64,000 nucleotides of DNA from Aselliscus stoliczkanus. Lineage: Eukaryota > Chordata > Mammalia > Chiroptera > Hipposideridae. Below are positions 34,555 through 46,145 of this stretch, piece after piece. Each line of letters starts with the position of its first letter. The first letter of the stretch is position 1. The translations under genes and the position numbers were made by a program. The notes under the pieces were generated by a model. The model worked only from the letters and a program-made list of their open reading frames with translations. It was not told where the DNA came from and ran no database searches. The DNA lies in contig CM066730.1 in NCBI GenBank assembly GCA_033961575.1, positions 137,047,523 through 137,111,522 of the forward strand. Direction: 5' to 3'.

Positions 34555-34815
34555 TCTGGAGTCTAAGAGATTTTGATTGCTTCCCAAATTGAATGTGGAC
34601 TTGGTATGGTGGTAGAGTGCTCACTTTTGCCATTTATTCACTGAATGTACTTGGACAAATGAATTCCCCTCTCTGAACTATGATTTCATCATCCTTAAAT
34701 TGAGGACAATAATTTTACCTTTGTCCTGCAATTGTGAAATCTTAATAAGACAATGGATAGGAGGTGTATAACCCAATGCCTGACACGCAGTAAAAACTTG
34801 GTACATATACTTGTT
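34555..34815 (+). repeat. MIR SINE fragment
   Basis: CATTTATTCACTGAATGTAC, CCTCTCTGAACTATGATTTC, ATCATCCTTAAATTGAGGAC and ATGCCTGACACGCAGTAAAA. Confidence 0.7.
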
Positions 34816-35790
34816 ATGTCCAGAAAATGAACTGACGTGCATGCAAATGATGTGAATTTCCTGCAGTCAGTGAGTGTTGCCTTTGCTTTCCATAAAATCA
34901 TGTCAGAATTCCTTGACTTCTGAAAAGAAAAACTCTAATTTTTAAATGGGTATAGCTACTGTTCAGTAGACTAGAGTTTAACCTTTAATTTGTAGCTGAA
35001 ATTTTTTTAAAGCTCTAGCCTTTCTTTAATTATTCATGTTCACTAAATTTTGAATAAAAGAAATGTAAATACAAAAATAGCATGACCAAATTACATTTCT
35101 CATGCTTTACACCAATTATTACACGTAGGTTTTAAATATTAAAAAACATAATTTGTAAGGATGAGTTTATGAAATCAAGTCTTGCTAGAGGTTTCATCTG
35201 CCTCAATTTCTTATAGTTTCTCTATTAGAGTTTTATTTCCTTTTAGCAACTCAATTGCTTATTATTGTTGTGCCTTTTGGAAAACTTCAAACATGGCCAA
35301 TAGGTGAAAATAGCCATGTCCTTAGGCAACAGTTAGTTCACAACTAGCAGAATAAAACACATTTCATAGGCAATGAGAAATAGTTCTTGATGTGCAATCA
35401 GAACCATGTGTGCAATTTGAACACCAGCCTGCCATTTCACATTGACCACAGCGGTGGCAGAGGTGGACAGTCCAGGTGCCCACTTGGTGATGTTGCCATC
35501 TGTACGCAGATGACTTCCAATTTATGTCTGCAGCCTAGAACTCTTTTCTCTGCTCCCCACTCACTTGCCCAGCTCCTTGCTGGGCTTTTCCACTGTGATG
35601 TCACAGGTGCCTTACTAACAGGCTCCTAAACAAACTTCGTCCTTTTTCTCAACATCTGCTTTTTCTCCTGTCAAGAAGCAAATGGCATGGCTCTCCATCC
35701 AGTAGCCAGCTAAGCCAGAGTCACTCTTGGCAGCATGGTGTATGTGCTATTAGTATTTGTGGTGAAGAAAATGGATTCAAGGGGATGACT
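34816..35790. other. unassigned unique sequence
   Basis: AT-rich at 34930-35280. No element recognised. Confidence 0.4.
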
Positions 35791-35794
35791 ACCT

Positions 35795-35985
35795 GTTTAA
35801 AAGCTGTGAGAACTGAGGTAACTGACTTAACCTCTCTGTGTCATATTTAATATACCCATAATATAAGGATGACAGTAGTTGTAACTTCATAGGTTCAGTG
35901 TGATGATCAGATGAGTTAGTTTTCCAAGTGCTTAGAACATTGCTTGGCACCTAGTAAATGCCATGTAAATGTTTGTTAAATAAAT
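35795..35985 (+). repeat. MIR SINE fragment
   Basis: TAACTGACTTAACCTCTCTG, AGTGTGATGATCAGATGAGT and TTGCTTGGCACCTAGTAAAT. Confidence 0.8.
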
Positions 35986-36029
35986 CAATCACACATAGCA
36001 TTCCCTGAAAGGCTATTCAATTCATACAT

Positions 36030-36600
36030 TCCCCTTCATCTTCATGGAGGCTGCCTTAGCTCAGATTCCAATGCCTCTGGAATAATGTAATGACCTTCCT
36101 TTTCTCAGTGATCTTCTGCCGCCAGTCTTGTGCACCTCCAGTCTATGCCCTATGACAACCTAAGTGACGTTTACTGAAGGCACAGCTGATCCAGTTGTTG
36201 CTTTGTCTACAATGTTGAGTGATTCTTCATTGTCTCACTGAGGCTAACTTGGCTTTGCATAGCCTGGCTTCTGCCTGCATCTCCAGCTAACCACTTTCCC
36301 TCCTTGACACTCTAGGCTCGAAACATTATGGACTAAGTCTGTTTCCCTAAGCGTGTCTTCATTCGCTCTGCTCCTCATTGGTGGAAAGCCCCTCTCTGAC
36401 TTATTCACCTTCAGATCCAGTTTAAGTTTCACTCTCTCCCTGAAGATTCCTTGACTCTTCCACCAGGAAGGATTCCTTCCCTTGCGTTTCCCCTGTACAG
36501 ATGGTTATCATTGCACAGCTACTTGCACATCCATTTCCCCAGCCAAAATATGAGCTCCTTAGGGTATGGAGTATTTCACTGTCTCTTTGTTTCTGTATCT
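36030..36600 (+). repeat. L2 LINE fragment
   Basis: GACGTTTACTGAAGGCACAG and CTCACTCTCTCCCTGAAGAT-like order, TTGACTCTTCCACCAGGAAG, AATATGAGCTCCTTAGGGTA. It resumes after an L1 piece. Confidence 0.7.
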
Positions 36601-36850
36601 CTCTTTCTTTCACACTTAATTTTTAAAAATTTATTTTTTAAATGACAGTTGATATTCAATATTATTTTATATTAGCTTCAGGTGTAAGCATAGTGATTAG
36701 ACATTCATATAATTTATGCAGTGAACCCCGGATTAGTCTAGGACTCACCTGGCACTATACATAGTTGTTGCAACATTACTGACTATATTCTCTCTGTTGT
36801 ACTTTACATCCCTCTGACTCTTTTGTAATTTGCAATTTGTATTTCTTAAT
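36601..36850 (-). mobile_element. L1 3' UTR fragment inserted in L2
   Basis: TTATATTAGCTTCAGGTGTA, GTGATTAGACATTCATATAA and CCTGGCACTATACATAGTTG. Same order as the 3' UTR near 50.4 kb. Confidence 0.75.
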
Positions 36851-36879
36851 CCGTTTGCCTTTTCCACTGTATTTTTAAT

Positions 36880-36965
36880 GAAATTTTAAAATTTTATTCC
36901 AGTACCTTCTGTAATGTCTGACACAGGGTAAATCTTCAATTAATATGCAATGAGTGGATAAAGAA
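36880..36965 (+). repeat. L2 LINE 3' end (continued)
   Basis: GTCTGACACAGGGTAAATCT, TTAATATGCAATGAGTGGAT. The completion of the L2 interrupted at 36601. Confidence 0.55.
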
Positions 36966-36974
36966 ATAAACCAA

Positions 36975-37125
36975 ATGACATCTTATTAATCATTTAATCC
37001 AACTCTAATTTTATGTACGAGAAAACAGATCTCAGAGAAGTTAGTGAACTTGCTCTGTGTTAGCCAGCTAGGCAGTGTTAGAATCTAGACTAAAAGCAAC
37101 TTTCCAGCATTTTCCATTACTACAT
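36975..37125 (-). repeat. MIR SINE fragment
   Basis: TGTACGAGAAAACAGATCTC, AGAGAAGTTAGTGAACTTGC and AGCCAGCTAGGCAGTGTTAG. Confidence 0.7.
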
Positions 37126-37690
37126 AGCCTCAATCATTAAGATCCTTTTGGATCAATTGCACAAATTTAAATGCTAGACTGAGGAAGCTAAGTGCTCTCT
37201 GAATCCATTCTCTTAATCTATCCCCATTAGAAATGTCTTTATTGATACCATGAATTCAGACCCTGTGGTCAGGAATGTTAGCTGAGTCTCCAAATAATTC
37301 AGGGGTTCTGGGGCAGGAATATGACTTGCCTACTTTCCAGGCACTAGAAGTGATCTTTACTCTTCAGCATTTTATTTGGGGTTGGGGTTGGTGCAGCAGT
37401 CCACTTTTTGAAACTTAAATGTGGGAGCTCTTTTAAGAGGAATTATTTTGTCCTTGAGAAACTTGTGTGTGTGTGTGTGGGGGGGTGAGCAAGGGGGTGG
37501 TAGGTCACTTGAAAGCATGGTTCAGAGGTCAGGACATAAACATGCTCTGCGTTTTGCATTCCAGTTGAAAAGTCATCAGGTAAGGGTAAGGTCAGCTCTG
37601 AATTCTGCCAAGTTTTGCCTTCAGTGCTGCAGAATGAAATGAGGTAATGTACTTTATGAACTGTGAAGAGCTATAGAAATGTGAGGCATT
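37126..37690. other. unassigned sequence
   Basis: A short (GT)n (37464-37479) with adjacent G-run. Otherwise unique. Confidence 0.4.
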
Positions 37691-37694
37691 TTTA

Positions 37695-37835
37695 GAATCA
37701 TTGATTTATGGAAAAGGGAGGACTTTAGAAATGATGTCGCCCTCCTACTTCCTCATTTCACAGAGAAGGGAAGTGACTCACCCAAGGTCATAGCTAGAAG
37801 GTAGCAGAGACGTGTCCTGAGTGCTCTAGCCCGTA
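37695..37835 (-). repeat. MIR SINE fragment
   Basis: TCCTCATTTCACAGAGAAGG, GTGACTCACCCAAGGTCATA and AGCTAGAAGGTAGCAGAGAC. Confidence 0.75.
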
Positions 37836-37879
37836 GCTTACCTTTATCCATAGGAATCCTACAGTCTTACCAACTATGA

Positions 37880-38040
37880 CGGTGCTGAAAAGGGCTGGAC
37901 CCTGCCCTCCTCTGTACTTTGGCAAATGCTGTTCCCCATGCAAGGATACCTTTTATTTCATGGCTGCCTTGAATCTCCTGTGAGATTTCGCTTCACTTAA
38001 GTGTCTCTTGTCTCCCAGTTCCGCACTCCAATACTTGAGC
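37880..38040 (+). repeat. L2 LINE fragment
   Basis: ACTTTGGCAAATGCTGTTCC, CATGCAAGGATACCTTTTAT and GAGATTTCGCTTCACTTAAG. Confidence 0.55.
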
Positions 38041-38271
38041 AAAATATAAAACACAGAGAAGACAGAGCCTTTCCCTTAAATAAATTTATGATGAATTATG
38101 TCCATTTCAAAGAGGGCCCCATAACTACAAAAGTCTACCCACAGTGTGGCTTCAGTTGGAAAAATTTCCAGTGATGGGAGGTGGGATTGGGTCTCAGAGA
38201 AGTTCCTCTCAGATACATGCTCCTTCTCATTCTCTGCAAATTACACGTCGTAGGCCGTAACCTACTCTACT

Positions 38272-38381
38272 AATATTTAAATTATTATTTATAAATTATT
38301 AATGATTATTTATTGTTATTTATAAATTATTATTATTTATAAATTATTGATTATTATTAAATAAATAATAATTTAAATATT
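38272..38381. repeat. AT-rich perfect inverted repeat with tandem core
   Basis: Arms of 20 bases (38272-38291 and 38362-38381) are exact reverse complements of each other (left arm AATATTTAAATTATTATTTA). The 70-base loop is itself made of TTTATAAATTATTA-like units. The whole could extrude a cruciform or hairpin. Confidence 0.9.
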
Positions 38382-38959
38382 TAATATTTAAAGTCAGGGA
38401 TTTATAGGAAGCGATTATCTTGGGGATCCGGGACAGCCTGCAATATCTGTCAGAAGACTGTTTGCTTTTTCTTAGAATGAGGTAAAGTTATAGAGAGGAA
38501 GATCTTGAATTGTTCAAGGAAGCCCTCCTTATCAGTAAGGGTGTGCACCCCTGAGGAGGTGGGGTCTTCGTGTCCTTGGGGATGCTAAAGCAGAGCAGTC
38601 AGCAGCATGCAGGGCTGAGCCACGTGACCTCCAAGTTTCCATCTGGCTTTGAGGCCCTTGATTCAATGGTCAAGTTTCCATCCTACTTGACGTATTATAA
38701 TCTTGAGTCCTGATCCCACAAATTGAAGAAGGATTTTTCTAATGGACCTCCAGAGATACGTTATTTTAATTGAGATTGAAATGACCAAATGAAGGTTTCT
38801 TGAAATGTTAAAAAAAAAAGGTCAAAATTGTGTTGTGTGTGTGTATGTGTGTGTCTGTGTCTGTGTGTATGGAGACAGCAGCAAATATAGATATATTATT
38901 GAATTTTTTCTTATCTCCCTCATCATTCCATGTACTGGTAATTCTATGGAAGCCTATTC

Positions 38960-38962
<3 letters not shown>
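38382..38962. other. unassigned sequence
   Basis: GT-rich at 38833-38870; otherwise unique. Confidence 0.4.
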
Positions 38963-39013
<51 letters not shown>

Positions 39014-39023
39014 AGGAGGGAGG

Positions 39024-39079
<56 letters not shown>
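38963..39079. repeat. compound (AC)n-(GA)n microsatellite
   Basis: AC tract 38963-39005, a G/A-rich linker, then GA tract 39027-39079. The translated frames over it are low-complexity artefacts. Confidence 0.97.
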
Positions 39080-39081
<2 letters not shown>

Positions 39082-40177
39082 ATATCCTGCATCCCGATTT
39101 CTGAGCTAGATGTTGAAGATACATATTTCAAGACGAATAAATTTGGTCATTGTTCTCAATTTGCTCAGCTTATGTGGAGAGAGAGATAGGAAGGACAACC
39201 TCCCCATCTCTCACTGCATCCTCAGTTGGTTTAGTTTCTTAATCCTTTGCAAGACTTATAGAGTGTATGTCTGTCAGGGTCCCAGATAGATGGCATACTC
39301 AAACTAGGTGATTAGAGAAGAATTGAATAAATAATTCAATTATAAAGGACTGGATAGGTTGTATGGAAATCACAAGGATAAAGCAATGTCCTGGGATGAT
39401 TAACAGCTGGTTGTTTTTACCCTTTTGTGTGAGGGATAGTAGGAGGGGACACTTAACAGAATCTAGAGATACAGAAAATGGCATGGAGAGGGCCACTTGG
39501 CAGGCATTGTGACCTTCTGCCAAGGATGCCACCTGAGATGACTGTACAGAAGGGAGGTTGAACTTACTCTTCCTTCTCCCTGATCTCCTCCATGTCCTTC
39601 ATTTCTTGACCCAACTAGAACTCAGAAAGGTAGCCCTTTGATAAAGTCCAAATAGGTCAGGCTTTCAGGGCACAGAGCTGGTAACCAGGGGTTGGAAGTG
39701 ATCTTTGGGCACATATTGGAGATAAAGAATTTATTATATTAGATAAAGTAATCCTTCAGTGCTGCAAAGGCGTGCTCAAGGCCTCCTCTCTGATCTACAC
39801 ACTCATGAACCCACATGTATCTTTCCTCCACCCAATACCAGTTTTGAGAGCTTGCTGGAGTCAGATACTGTGCATAACATATCATCTACTTTGTTTTCTC
39901 ATTTCAACTTCATGATCTTGCCTCAAATCAGGTGAAGAGACAGAACAAAAATGAGAATAAAGTCTCTCTGACTCCAAAGCACATGTGACATGCCAAATTC
40001 CTGAGACCTATGAGCGACTCTGCTTTGGACGGTTCTCTGGGGCAGTATCTTTAGGAGACATTCTCCTCTGCCTGGACACCCTTCCAACCCCCATCTGGTT
40101 AACCAGCCAAAATTCTTCACCTGTGACTCAGGTTGGTCTTCTCTTCTAGGAAGCATTTAGAGAATCTCCTAGCTGGT

Positions 40178-40179
<2 letters not shown>
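39080..40179. other. unassigned unique sequence
   Basis: No gene or repeat recognised, except a weak old-repeat match at 39090-39180. Confidence 0.4.

Positions 40180-40229
<50 letters not shown>
40180..40229. repeat. (TC)25 microsatellite
   Basis: Perfect TC tract of about 50 bases followed by a C-run. Confidence 0.98.
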
Positions 40230-40231
<2 letters not shown>

Positions 40232-40289
40232 CCCCACCTCTCTCTCCCTGTGTACACTGGTCTTGTTTCTCATATGGCACCAATCATAA

Positions 40290-40440
40290 TGAGTTTAATC
40301 ATCTTGATTGTTTTGCCCATGAGGTCTTTGAGCTCAGGGATCATTTCTTTTCCATTTATATGTCGGTAAAAAGCACAGTGTCTGCCGTGCACTAGGGCTC
40401 AGTAAAGATTTCTTAACTGGATGATTGAAAAATAAGGAAT
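40290..40440 (+). repeat. L2 LINE 3' fragment
   Basis: GAGGTCTTTGAGCTCAGGGA, AAGCACAGTGTCTGCCGTGC, GGCTCAGTAAAGATTTCTTA. Confidence 0.7.
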
Positions 40441-40930
40441 TTGTCTATAACTAAAAGAGATAGATAGAGGGAATCTAGAAAGATAAAAAGTACAGAATAT
40501 CCTTTATTCCTCAATGTTTCAGGAACATTCAATATTCAGGATACCTAGTAGATTCTGTAACCAGATAGGCCAAAGTGATGTCATGAAAATCCCATTGTTA
40601 TCATTCATGAGAGCACCATCCCATTGCAGTTAATGGAAATAAATGTACCATTTAGTACTTTAAATCATGAAGCAACATAACTGCCTTCTATTTTCAGTGA
40701 CCTTCTGGTACCCTCATTATTTTCTCTCTGCGGATGTCTGTGCCTGATCTTGTTGATTCAGCATAAGGGGGTGCATTCAAGAGGCATAGGTGAGGTGCAG
40801 AGAGGTGAGAGAGTAGAAGGAGGAATCTGGAACCTCTTGAGGAGTGGAGAAGGACCACCCATGATTCCTCCTCCCTCACCCACCCATGGGTCCCTCCATC
40901 ATAGCTCTTAGCATATTGCCTTGCAGTGCT
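40441..40930. other. unassigned sequence
   Basis: No gene or repeat recognised. Confidence 0.4.
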
Positions 40931-40934
40931 TTAC

Positions 40935-41090
40935 ATGTTTCCCCATTAGACTGTGAGCATCTGAAGACTGGTATCACACTTAATTCATCTCTGGGTCCTC
41001 AGTGCCTAGTATGGTATGTTGGATGTAGGAGGTTCTCATTAAGTGTATGCTATATAAATGAAAGATGAATGAGTGAATGAATGATTAAAG
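40935..41090 (+). repeat. L2 LINE 3' end
   Basis: CATTAGACTGTGAGCATCTG, CAGTGCCTAGTATGGTATGT, then AATGAGTGAATGAATG. Confidence 0.8.
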
Positions 41091-42455
41091 GAAGGACTTG
41101 GCTCTTTCTAGCCTCTACCACCAATTTAGAAGAATGGGAGAAAGCATGAGAAAGGGAGTTAGGATTCTGTGAAGAAGACAATGATTGAATTTTGGGGAGA
41201 AAACCCCGGAACAAAGAATGTTTTGTTCTCCTGCTGCTCTCCCCTTTGCTCTCTCATATTGACATCACTGGAAAATTTGGCACCATAAGCACCATAGCTG
41301 TTTGGTTCAATGTGATATTCTCACTGCTTCACACAGTGCTCAGCACATAGTGTAGCTGAGCACTTTTTAATAAAGTTAAAACCTCTCTTTCTGGGCTTTT
41401 ACTCCTCCTCTTACAGTTGTTCCCTCCCACTTCCCCTGCCTCCACCTCCAATGCTGACTACACACACTGAGCTGCCCTCACTCCATGGACCTTCTAAAGT
41501 GAAATCAAAAGGGGGCTGAGCTCTCATGTTGCTTAACTTTCCATTTAGCAGGCAAGGACAGTGAGACCTAAAAGGGAAAAAAGACTCAACTGAAGTCATA
41601 AGTAGTATTGGATTTGACATTAAAATATATCTCCTTTGTTTGCCATCAGATTATAACCCTAAAGTTTAATTTTTTTCTTTTTTTTGGTTCAGTGGCTTTT
41701 GCTTTTCTTTTTAAACTAGGAAACCCCTTTTTTCAAAGGAAATGTTATCCAGAAGCTCAATATGTAAAACAGATAAAGTCTGTGCTGCTCTGGTTAAAAG
41801 AGCAGTGGAAACATTCCCCCAAAACTCAACACAAAGGGCTGCTAGGGACCTCAGAGGAGCACAGTTTGAAACTGTGAATGTAACAGGGTGCATGAGATTT
41901 TATTGAAAGCATTTTGGTGAGTGAAGGGAAGGATCGATTGAGATTGGGCTCTTATCCATAGGTTCGCGCAAACCTACACGATGACAAGTGGCAGTAGTGT
42001 GAACTAGTTAAGCCTAGTAAAGGGAATCACAAAGAAGATGGCAGGGGACACAGATTCCAGGTTCAAGGCTCAGAGCGGCCAATTATTACGGACAAAGTGG
42101 TGTTGTTGTTTTTTAACCTTCAATTCAGACTTGATTTCCTCAAGATATAAATGAAGCTTCATAATATCAGTGATGAACAAGCAATTTATGTTCTAATGCT
42201 GACTAATTCAGGAAATGAAAAAGAAAAAGTTTAAGTGCCACTTATTTAAAACAATTCAGAGTGAAAACTGTACTGAGTTCTGTGGAAAAATTATACTGAT
42301 CTAGGCTATATTGCCTCCTTTATTAAGTAGGAGACTTTCAATGAGAAACTTGAAAGCTTTATAAGCCACTAAAATTAAATCTTGGCATACTTGAGAAATG
42401 GCAATGCGGAGACAAGTTTGTAATGTTCTATCCTGAAATTGTAGAGTAATTGAGC
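41091..42455. other. unassigned unique sequence
   Basis: No coding gene recognised. 41330-41370 has a weak L2-end resemblance. Confidence 0.4.
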
Positions 42456-42459
42456 ATTC

Positions 42460-42600
42460 ACATTTGTTCACATGCATTATCTCTATTCATTAATGAAAAA
42501 AAATCCTGCAATATAGATATAATTAATGGGGAGAATTAGGAAGGTAAAGTGATTTTCCCCAAGTCACCTAGCATGCTTCCCACAGAGCTGGGACTCAAAG
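42460..42600 (-). repeat. MIR SINE fragment
   Basis: CATTATCTCTATTCATTAAT, AAGGTAAAGTGATTTTCCCC and AAGTCACCTAGCATGCTTCC. Confidence 0.65.
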
Positions 42601-42604
42601 TAGT

Positions 42605-44578
42605 TAATTCCAGTTAATGCAATGTTTACTAACTTTATTAATGAAGGCAGACCTAACAGCTGTAATAAATCTCCAAATTTTAATGCTTAGTGCTATAAGT
42701 TTTTTTCTTGCGAATCTAAGGGCCTGATGTGTGTGCTTGTGGATCTCTTCTAAGCAGGCTCCTTTCATCTGTGGTTCTACAATCTTAAACACAAGGCCCC
42801 AGGCTACTTAGGGGTCCTCTCCATTCCATTCAGCTGGAAAGGGAGAAGCACATGGGGGACTGCATAAGGGACATCTTTATGGAGCAGGCCTTCTATTGGT
42901 CATAAGGCAATCACATGACCATTGCTGACCACAAGTGGGCTGGGAAATATGCTCTCACTGTGTGCCCAGAAAGGAAGGGGGCATGTTAATCTGCCACATT
43001 AATGAACACCTTGAGGACTAGGACTGAGTCTTACTCATTTCTCTGGATTGCACATTGTTTTTGAACATGAATAATATGTGTTCAGAATCTTCCTACCACC
43101 TGACACTCCTGCTATTGTTGAAGGGTTTTCTTTCTGTTGATGAGATGGAGTAAAAAATCCTATCTCTTTTCCTTTCTTCTGACAGTATTCCCCCCATCTC
43201 CCCTTCATATGGATACAGTTGGGGTTGCCGTATTGTTGAACATAATTTTGCTCCTCTAGACACAGCTGATTGGTGCAGGCATAGGCACCACCCCAAGCTG
43301 AACCAAATAGAATACTTCACAGAAGCCTTCTCTGGGATTATTTCAAGCTGTAATTGAAGGAATTAACTTCTTTGGAGGTGCAATCTGAGGCTTAGGAGCT
43401 GTTGGTGGTCATAGTCTCCACTTTGCAGAAGAAGGCAGTCTATGGTAGACAAGGAAACCAGGAGCGCAAAGCCAGAGAGGGGCAGAAAAGAGATGGGACA
43501 AGTCCATAGGGTTCATATCCCAGATTCCAATTGCTCCAAGGCCCAGGTACAATCTGGGTTCTTGCAGTTTAGCTCAACACTTCCCCCTATGTGAGTGGAA
43601 CCATTATCCTTCCAATATCTTTCCCATTTGCCTGAGCTAATCTGAGTTGGGTATATATCTAAGCAATCACAGGAAACCTAATCATGCAGCACAGGGTGAG
43701 CCAGAGTGGGACTCTGCTGCCCTCCAAAAGGGCCTTCTCACAGGGCTCGTTCGTTGCTCTGGTGGGTCGCAGTGAGATCATTCCCCACCCTGCAGGCCTT
43801 TCCAGCCCCAGTGGGGAAGCCCTTCATCCCTCCCATGAGACTCCATCATTAGGATATTGTGCCTGAGGATACTAAAACATTCTCTTTGCAGATGCATGTT
43901 CAACATTCCCTTTCTTGTTCATCTGCCTCACATAACTTGAATGCTTGTGTTTCCACATAGATCGAAGGTCTTATCTAGAAGCTAGGTGGGCCAATGAGAA
44001 CCGTGGTTCTAGATTCAGTGATATTCACACCAGATATTCTGTGAGATCCTGTGCCACGCTAGTACAGGTGTTTCACGTGGGCTGGTGGTGGAAAAATAAT
44101 TCTTTCTGAAGTACCTCCCTTTTTGCAAAGTGACTCCCCCATGCTTTCTCTTTTAAGCGTATAAGGGATAAATACTTCCATTACATGTGAGTTTGGTAGC
44201 CTAGTGACCTTTAGGATTTCCATTTTATCATTTGTAAAATTAGTGATGAGTGACAATTACATTATACTAATGGATACAAAACACACAAGGACAGGAACTG
44301 GCCTAGTGTTATTTTCTCCCTCACACCTCACACCTCACACCACCTACCTTTACACTCAGTGCTCTGAGCAGCGGAGGTCACTTAAGACAAGAGGGATACA
44401 GTGGTTTGGTCCAGATTCTCTCAGGAACCACAACTGCATCCCCCTAATCCACGCCCCTTGGCACGCCTCTCCTTCCCTCCCTGATACCTCTGTGTCTTCT
44501 CTTCTCTCCATTGCAGTGTCCTTGTTTTCTCCCACAAGTCCCCTTTCCCTCCCCCTTGCTCTCCCCTCCTCCCTCCAG
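42605..44578. other. unassigned unique sequence
   Basis: No repeat with readable boundaries. A CACACCT-type short tandem motif lies at 44320-44342. The pyrimidine-rich run 44500-44578 ends in a canonical acceptor-like CCTCCCTCCAG. Confidence 0.4.
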
Positions 44579-44728
44579 CCTCCGCTGCTGATGTGGCTGG
44601 CTGTTCTGATGCTATTGATTTTGCTCTATAAAAGATTGCTCAATTCATTTTCTCTACTGCGGCCCAGCGCCAGACCTCAGGAGAGGCCCCACAATGACCG
44701 AGCTGATTACGTGCACCGCTTCCCCTGA
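44579..44728 (+). CDS. candidate small membrane microprotein exon (45 aa), unproven
   Basis: A pyrimidine-rich stretch ends in CAG at 44576-44578, a good splice-acceptor context. Twelve bases on, ATG (44591) opens a 45-codon frame ending in TGA (44726-44728). The peptide starts MWLAVLMLLILLYKRLL, a convincing single transmembrane segment with a following Lys/Arg stop-transfer patch. Its polar tail is rich in Arg, Pro, His and Asp. The frame is also open upstream of the acceptor, and the start context (CTGATGT) is weak. I recognise no known microprotein. It may be the last exon of a small-protein gene or of a long non-coding RNA, or a chance frame in a pyrimidine-rich region. Confidence 0.25.
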   Translation, partial: PPLLMWLAVLMLLILLYKRLLNSFSLLRPSARPQERPHNDRADYVHRFP

Positions 44729-44824
44729 AGGACTGCAACCACATTCCCTCTCAGCCCTCAGGCAGGATAAGACAGTGAAGGTGAACATGATTCATAAACT
44801 CTAAAGAGCCAAACAGAGAGCAGT

Positions 44825-44925
44825 GGACCCTGACTTACTCATCTCCATATTTGCAAAGCTTAGCACAGGGTCTGGCACTGAGGCAGTGTTAATAATGTTT
44901 GTTGAAATTCAATGAATCTCTTGTC
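44825..44925 (+). repeat. L2 LINE 3' end
   Basis: GACTTACTCATCTCCATATT, AAGCTTAGCACAGGGTCTGG, TAATGTTTGTTGAAATTCAA. Confidence 0.7.
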
Positions 44926-44949
44926 TTAGCTTCACAGCATTCTGGGCAC

Positions 44950-45075
44950 ACAAGGAGAATCTCCGTTGTCTGGCTGCACATTAGAATCACCTGGGGAGGT
45001 TTAAAAAATGTCCATGGCTGGGCCTTACCCAAGACCAGTTCACTAGAAATCACTGGTAGTGTGGCTAAAGCTTTG
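44950..45075 (+). repeat. MER5-type DNA transposon
   Basis: GGCTGCACATTAGAATCACC, TGGGGAGGTTTAAAAAATGT, ATGGCTGGGCCTTACCCAAG: the hAT MER5 order. Confidence 0.75.
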
Positions 45076-45149
45076 GTACTTTGTAAGAGCTCAGTGGGTA
45101 ACTGTGATAGACACAGTTGTAGGCTTTGTGGGCTCCCAGGATAAGACTA

Positions 45150-45420
45150 GGTTCCCTAGCCTGGTCCTCAAGGTCCTCAGCACCTGCCATTTCTAGTCTT
45201 ACCTCCTAATTTATTCTGCACGCTCAACGTTGCAGCTCCCTGACATTCTCACTCTTCCCTGTGGGCGTCACTATGACTTTGCCCATGCTGTTTCCCCTTC
45301 AAGGACAGCCCTTCTAGCATCTTTCCTGGAAAGCTCCTACTCGTCTTATAAGACCCAGATGAAACACCACCTTTTCTGAAAAATTTCCAACCTTTTCAAG
45401 ACTCTGGTCCTCCAGATTTT
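45150..45420 (+). repeat. L2 LINE fragment
   Basis: TCAAGGTCCTCAGCACCTGC, TTTGCCCATGCTGTTTCCCC, CTTATAAGACCCAGATGAAA. Confidence 0.7.
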
Positions 45421-45734
45421 CACTGTTGCATCATGTTCTCCTTTCTCAGTGGGTACTGCCTAATACCTCCAATTTCTTTTCTACTGCCCTGGATTTAGTT
45501 TTTCCACATTGGTCCATCCTGCCTGATAGTCCAGGCAGATTTTTTTACTTGGTCTTATATTCCAGCAATGTCCTTGGACATGGCTGTTTGGGATCTTTTT
45601 TGGCTCTGAGCTTTGAAGTCCACTAGCTGCCCCAACTCCCCATCCTTTCTCTGCTTCCAGAACCCCTGCCTGGGTGTAGTGGTTGGGACCCTACTTCTCT
45701 GGGAAAGGTGCTTGGATATAAATTTCACTGGGTA
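45421..45734. other. unassigned sequence
   Basis: Nothing recognised. Confidence 0.4.
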
Positions 45735-45905
45735 ACAATGGCCCAGGTTTATTGAGTGTTTACTACATGCCATGTTAGAGTGCTTCACTGTATTACCTCG
45801 CATAAGCCTTTATGGATGAGTTACTGGGATTAAAGACCTTAAATGAAATGTCCAAAGTGAAACAGGCAACAAGAGGCAAAGCTGGGATTTCCCTGGCCTA
45901 ACACT
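45735..45905 (-). repeat. MIR SINE fragment
   Basis: TTTATTGAGTGTTTACTACA, GCCATGTTAGAGTGCTTCAC, AACAAGAGGCAAAGCTGGGA. Confidence 0.65.
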
Positions 45906-46034
45906 CCCCAAAGTCTGCATGTTCCATATTTTAATGTTATTCTCTATGTATTTGGTTTCTTAACTCTGTTGTTACGGTCTCATGGCGATATCAGAACTTA
46001 TTGGTTGGTGTATCTTTTCTAGCCTACTAAACTG

Positions 46035-46145
46035 TGACTTTTTCCAGGTCAAGGATTAAAATATTCAAGTCTATATTCCTAGCACTTAGCAAATTGCCTG
46101 GCATGGAACACAGACTCAATAAATGCTGTGGCCTGAATAAATAAA
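46035..46145 (+). repeat. L2 LINE 3' end
   Basis: TATTCCTAGCACTTAGCAAA, TTGCCTGGCATGGAACACAG, ACTCAATAAATGCTGTGGCC. Confidence 0.8.

Noticed and set aside
38805..39189. Frames with His-Thr and Arg-Glu repeats
   Set aside because: Translations of the AC and GA microsatellites.
44204..44590. Extending the candidate microprotein upstream to a 174-codon frame
   Set aside because: The upstream part crosses a pyrimidine-rich acceptor-like region and low-complexity sequence and starts at GTG. Only the ATG at 44591 is a plausible start.
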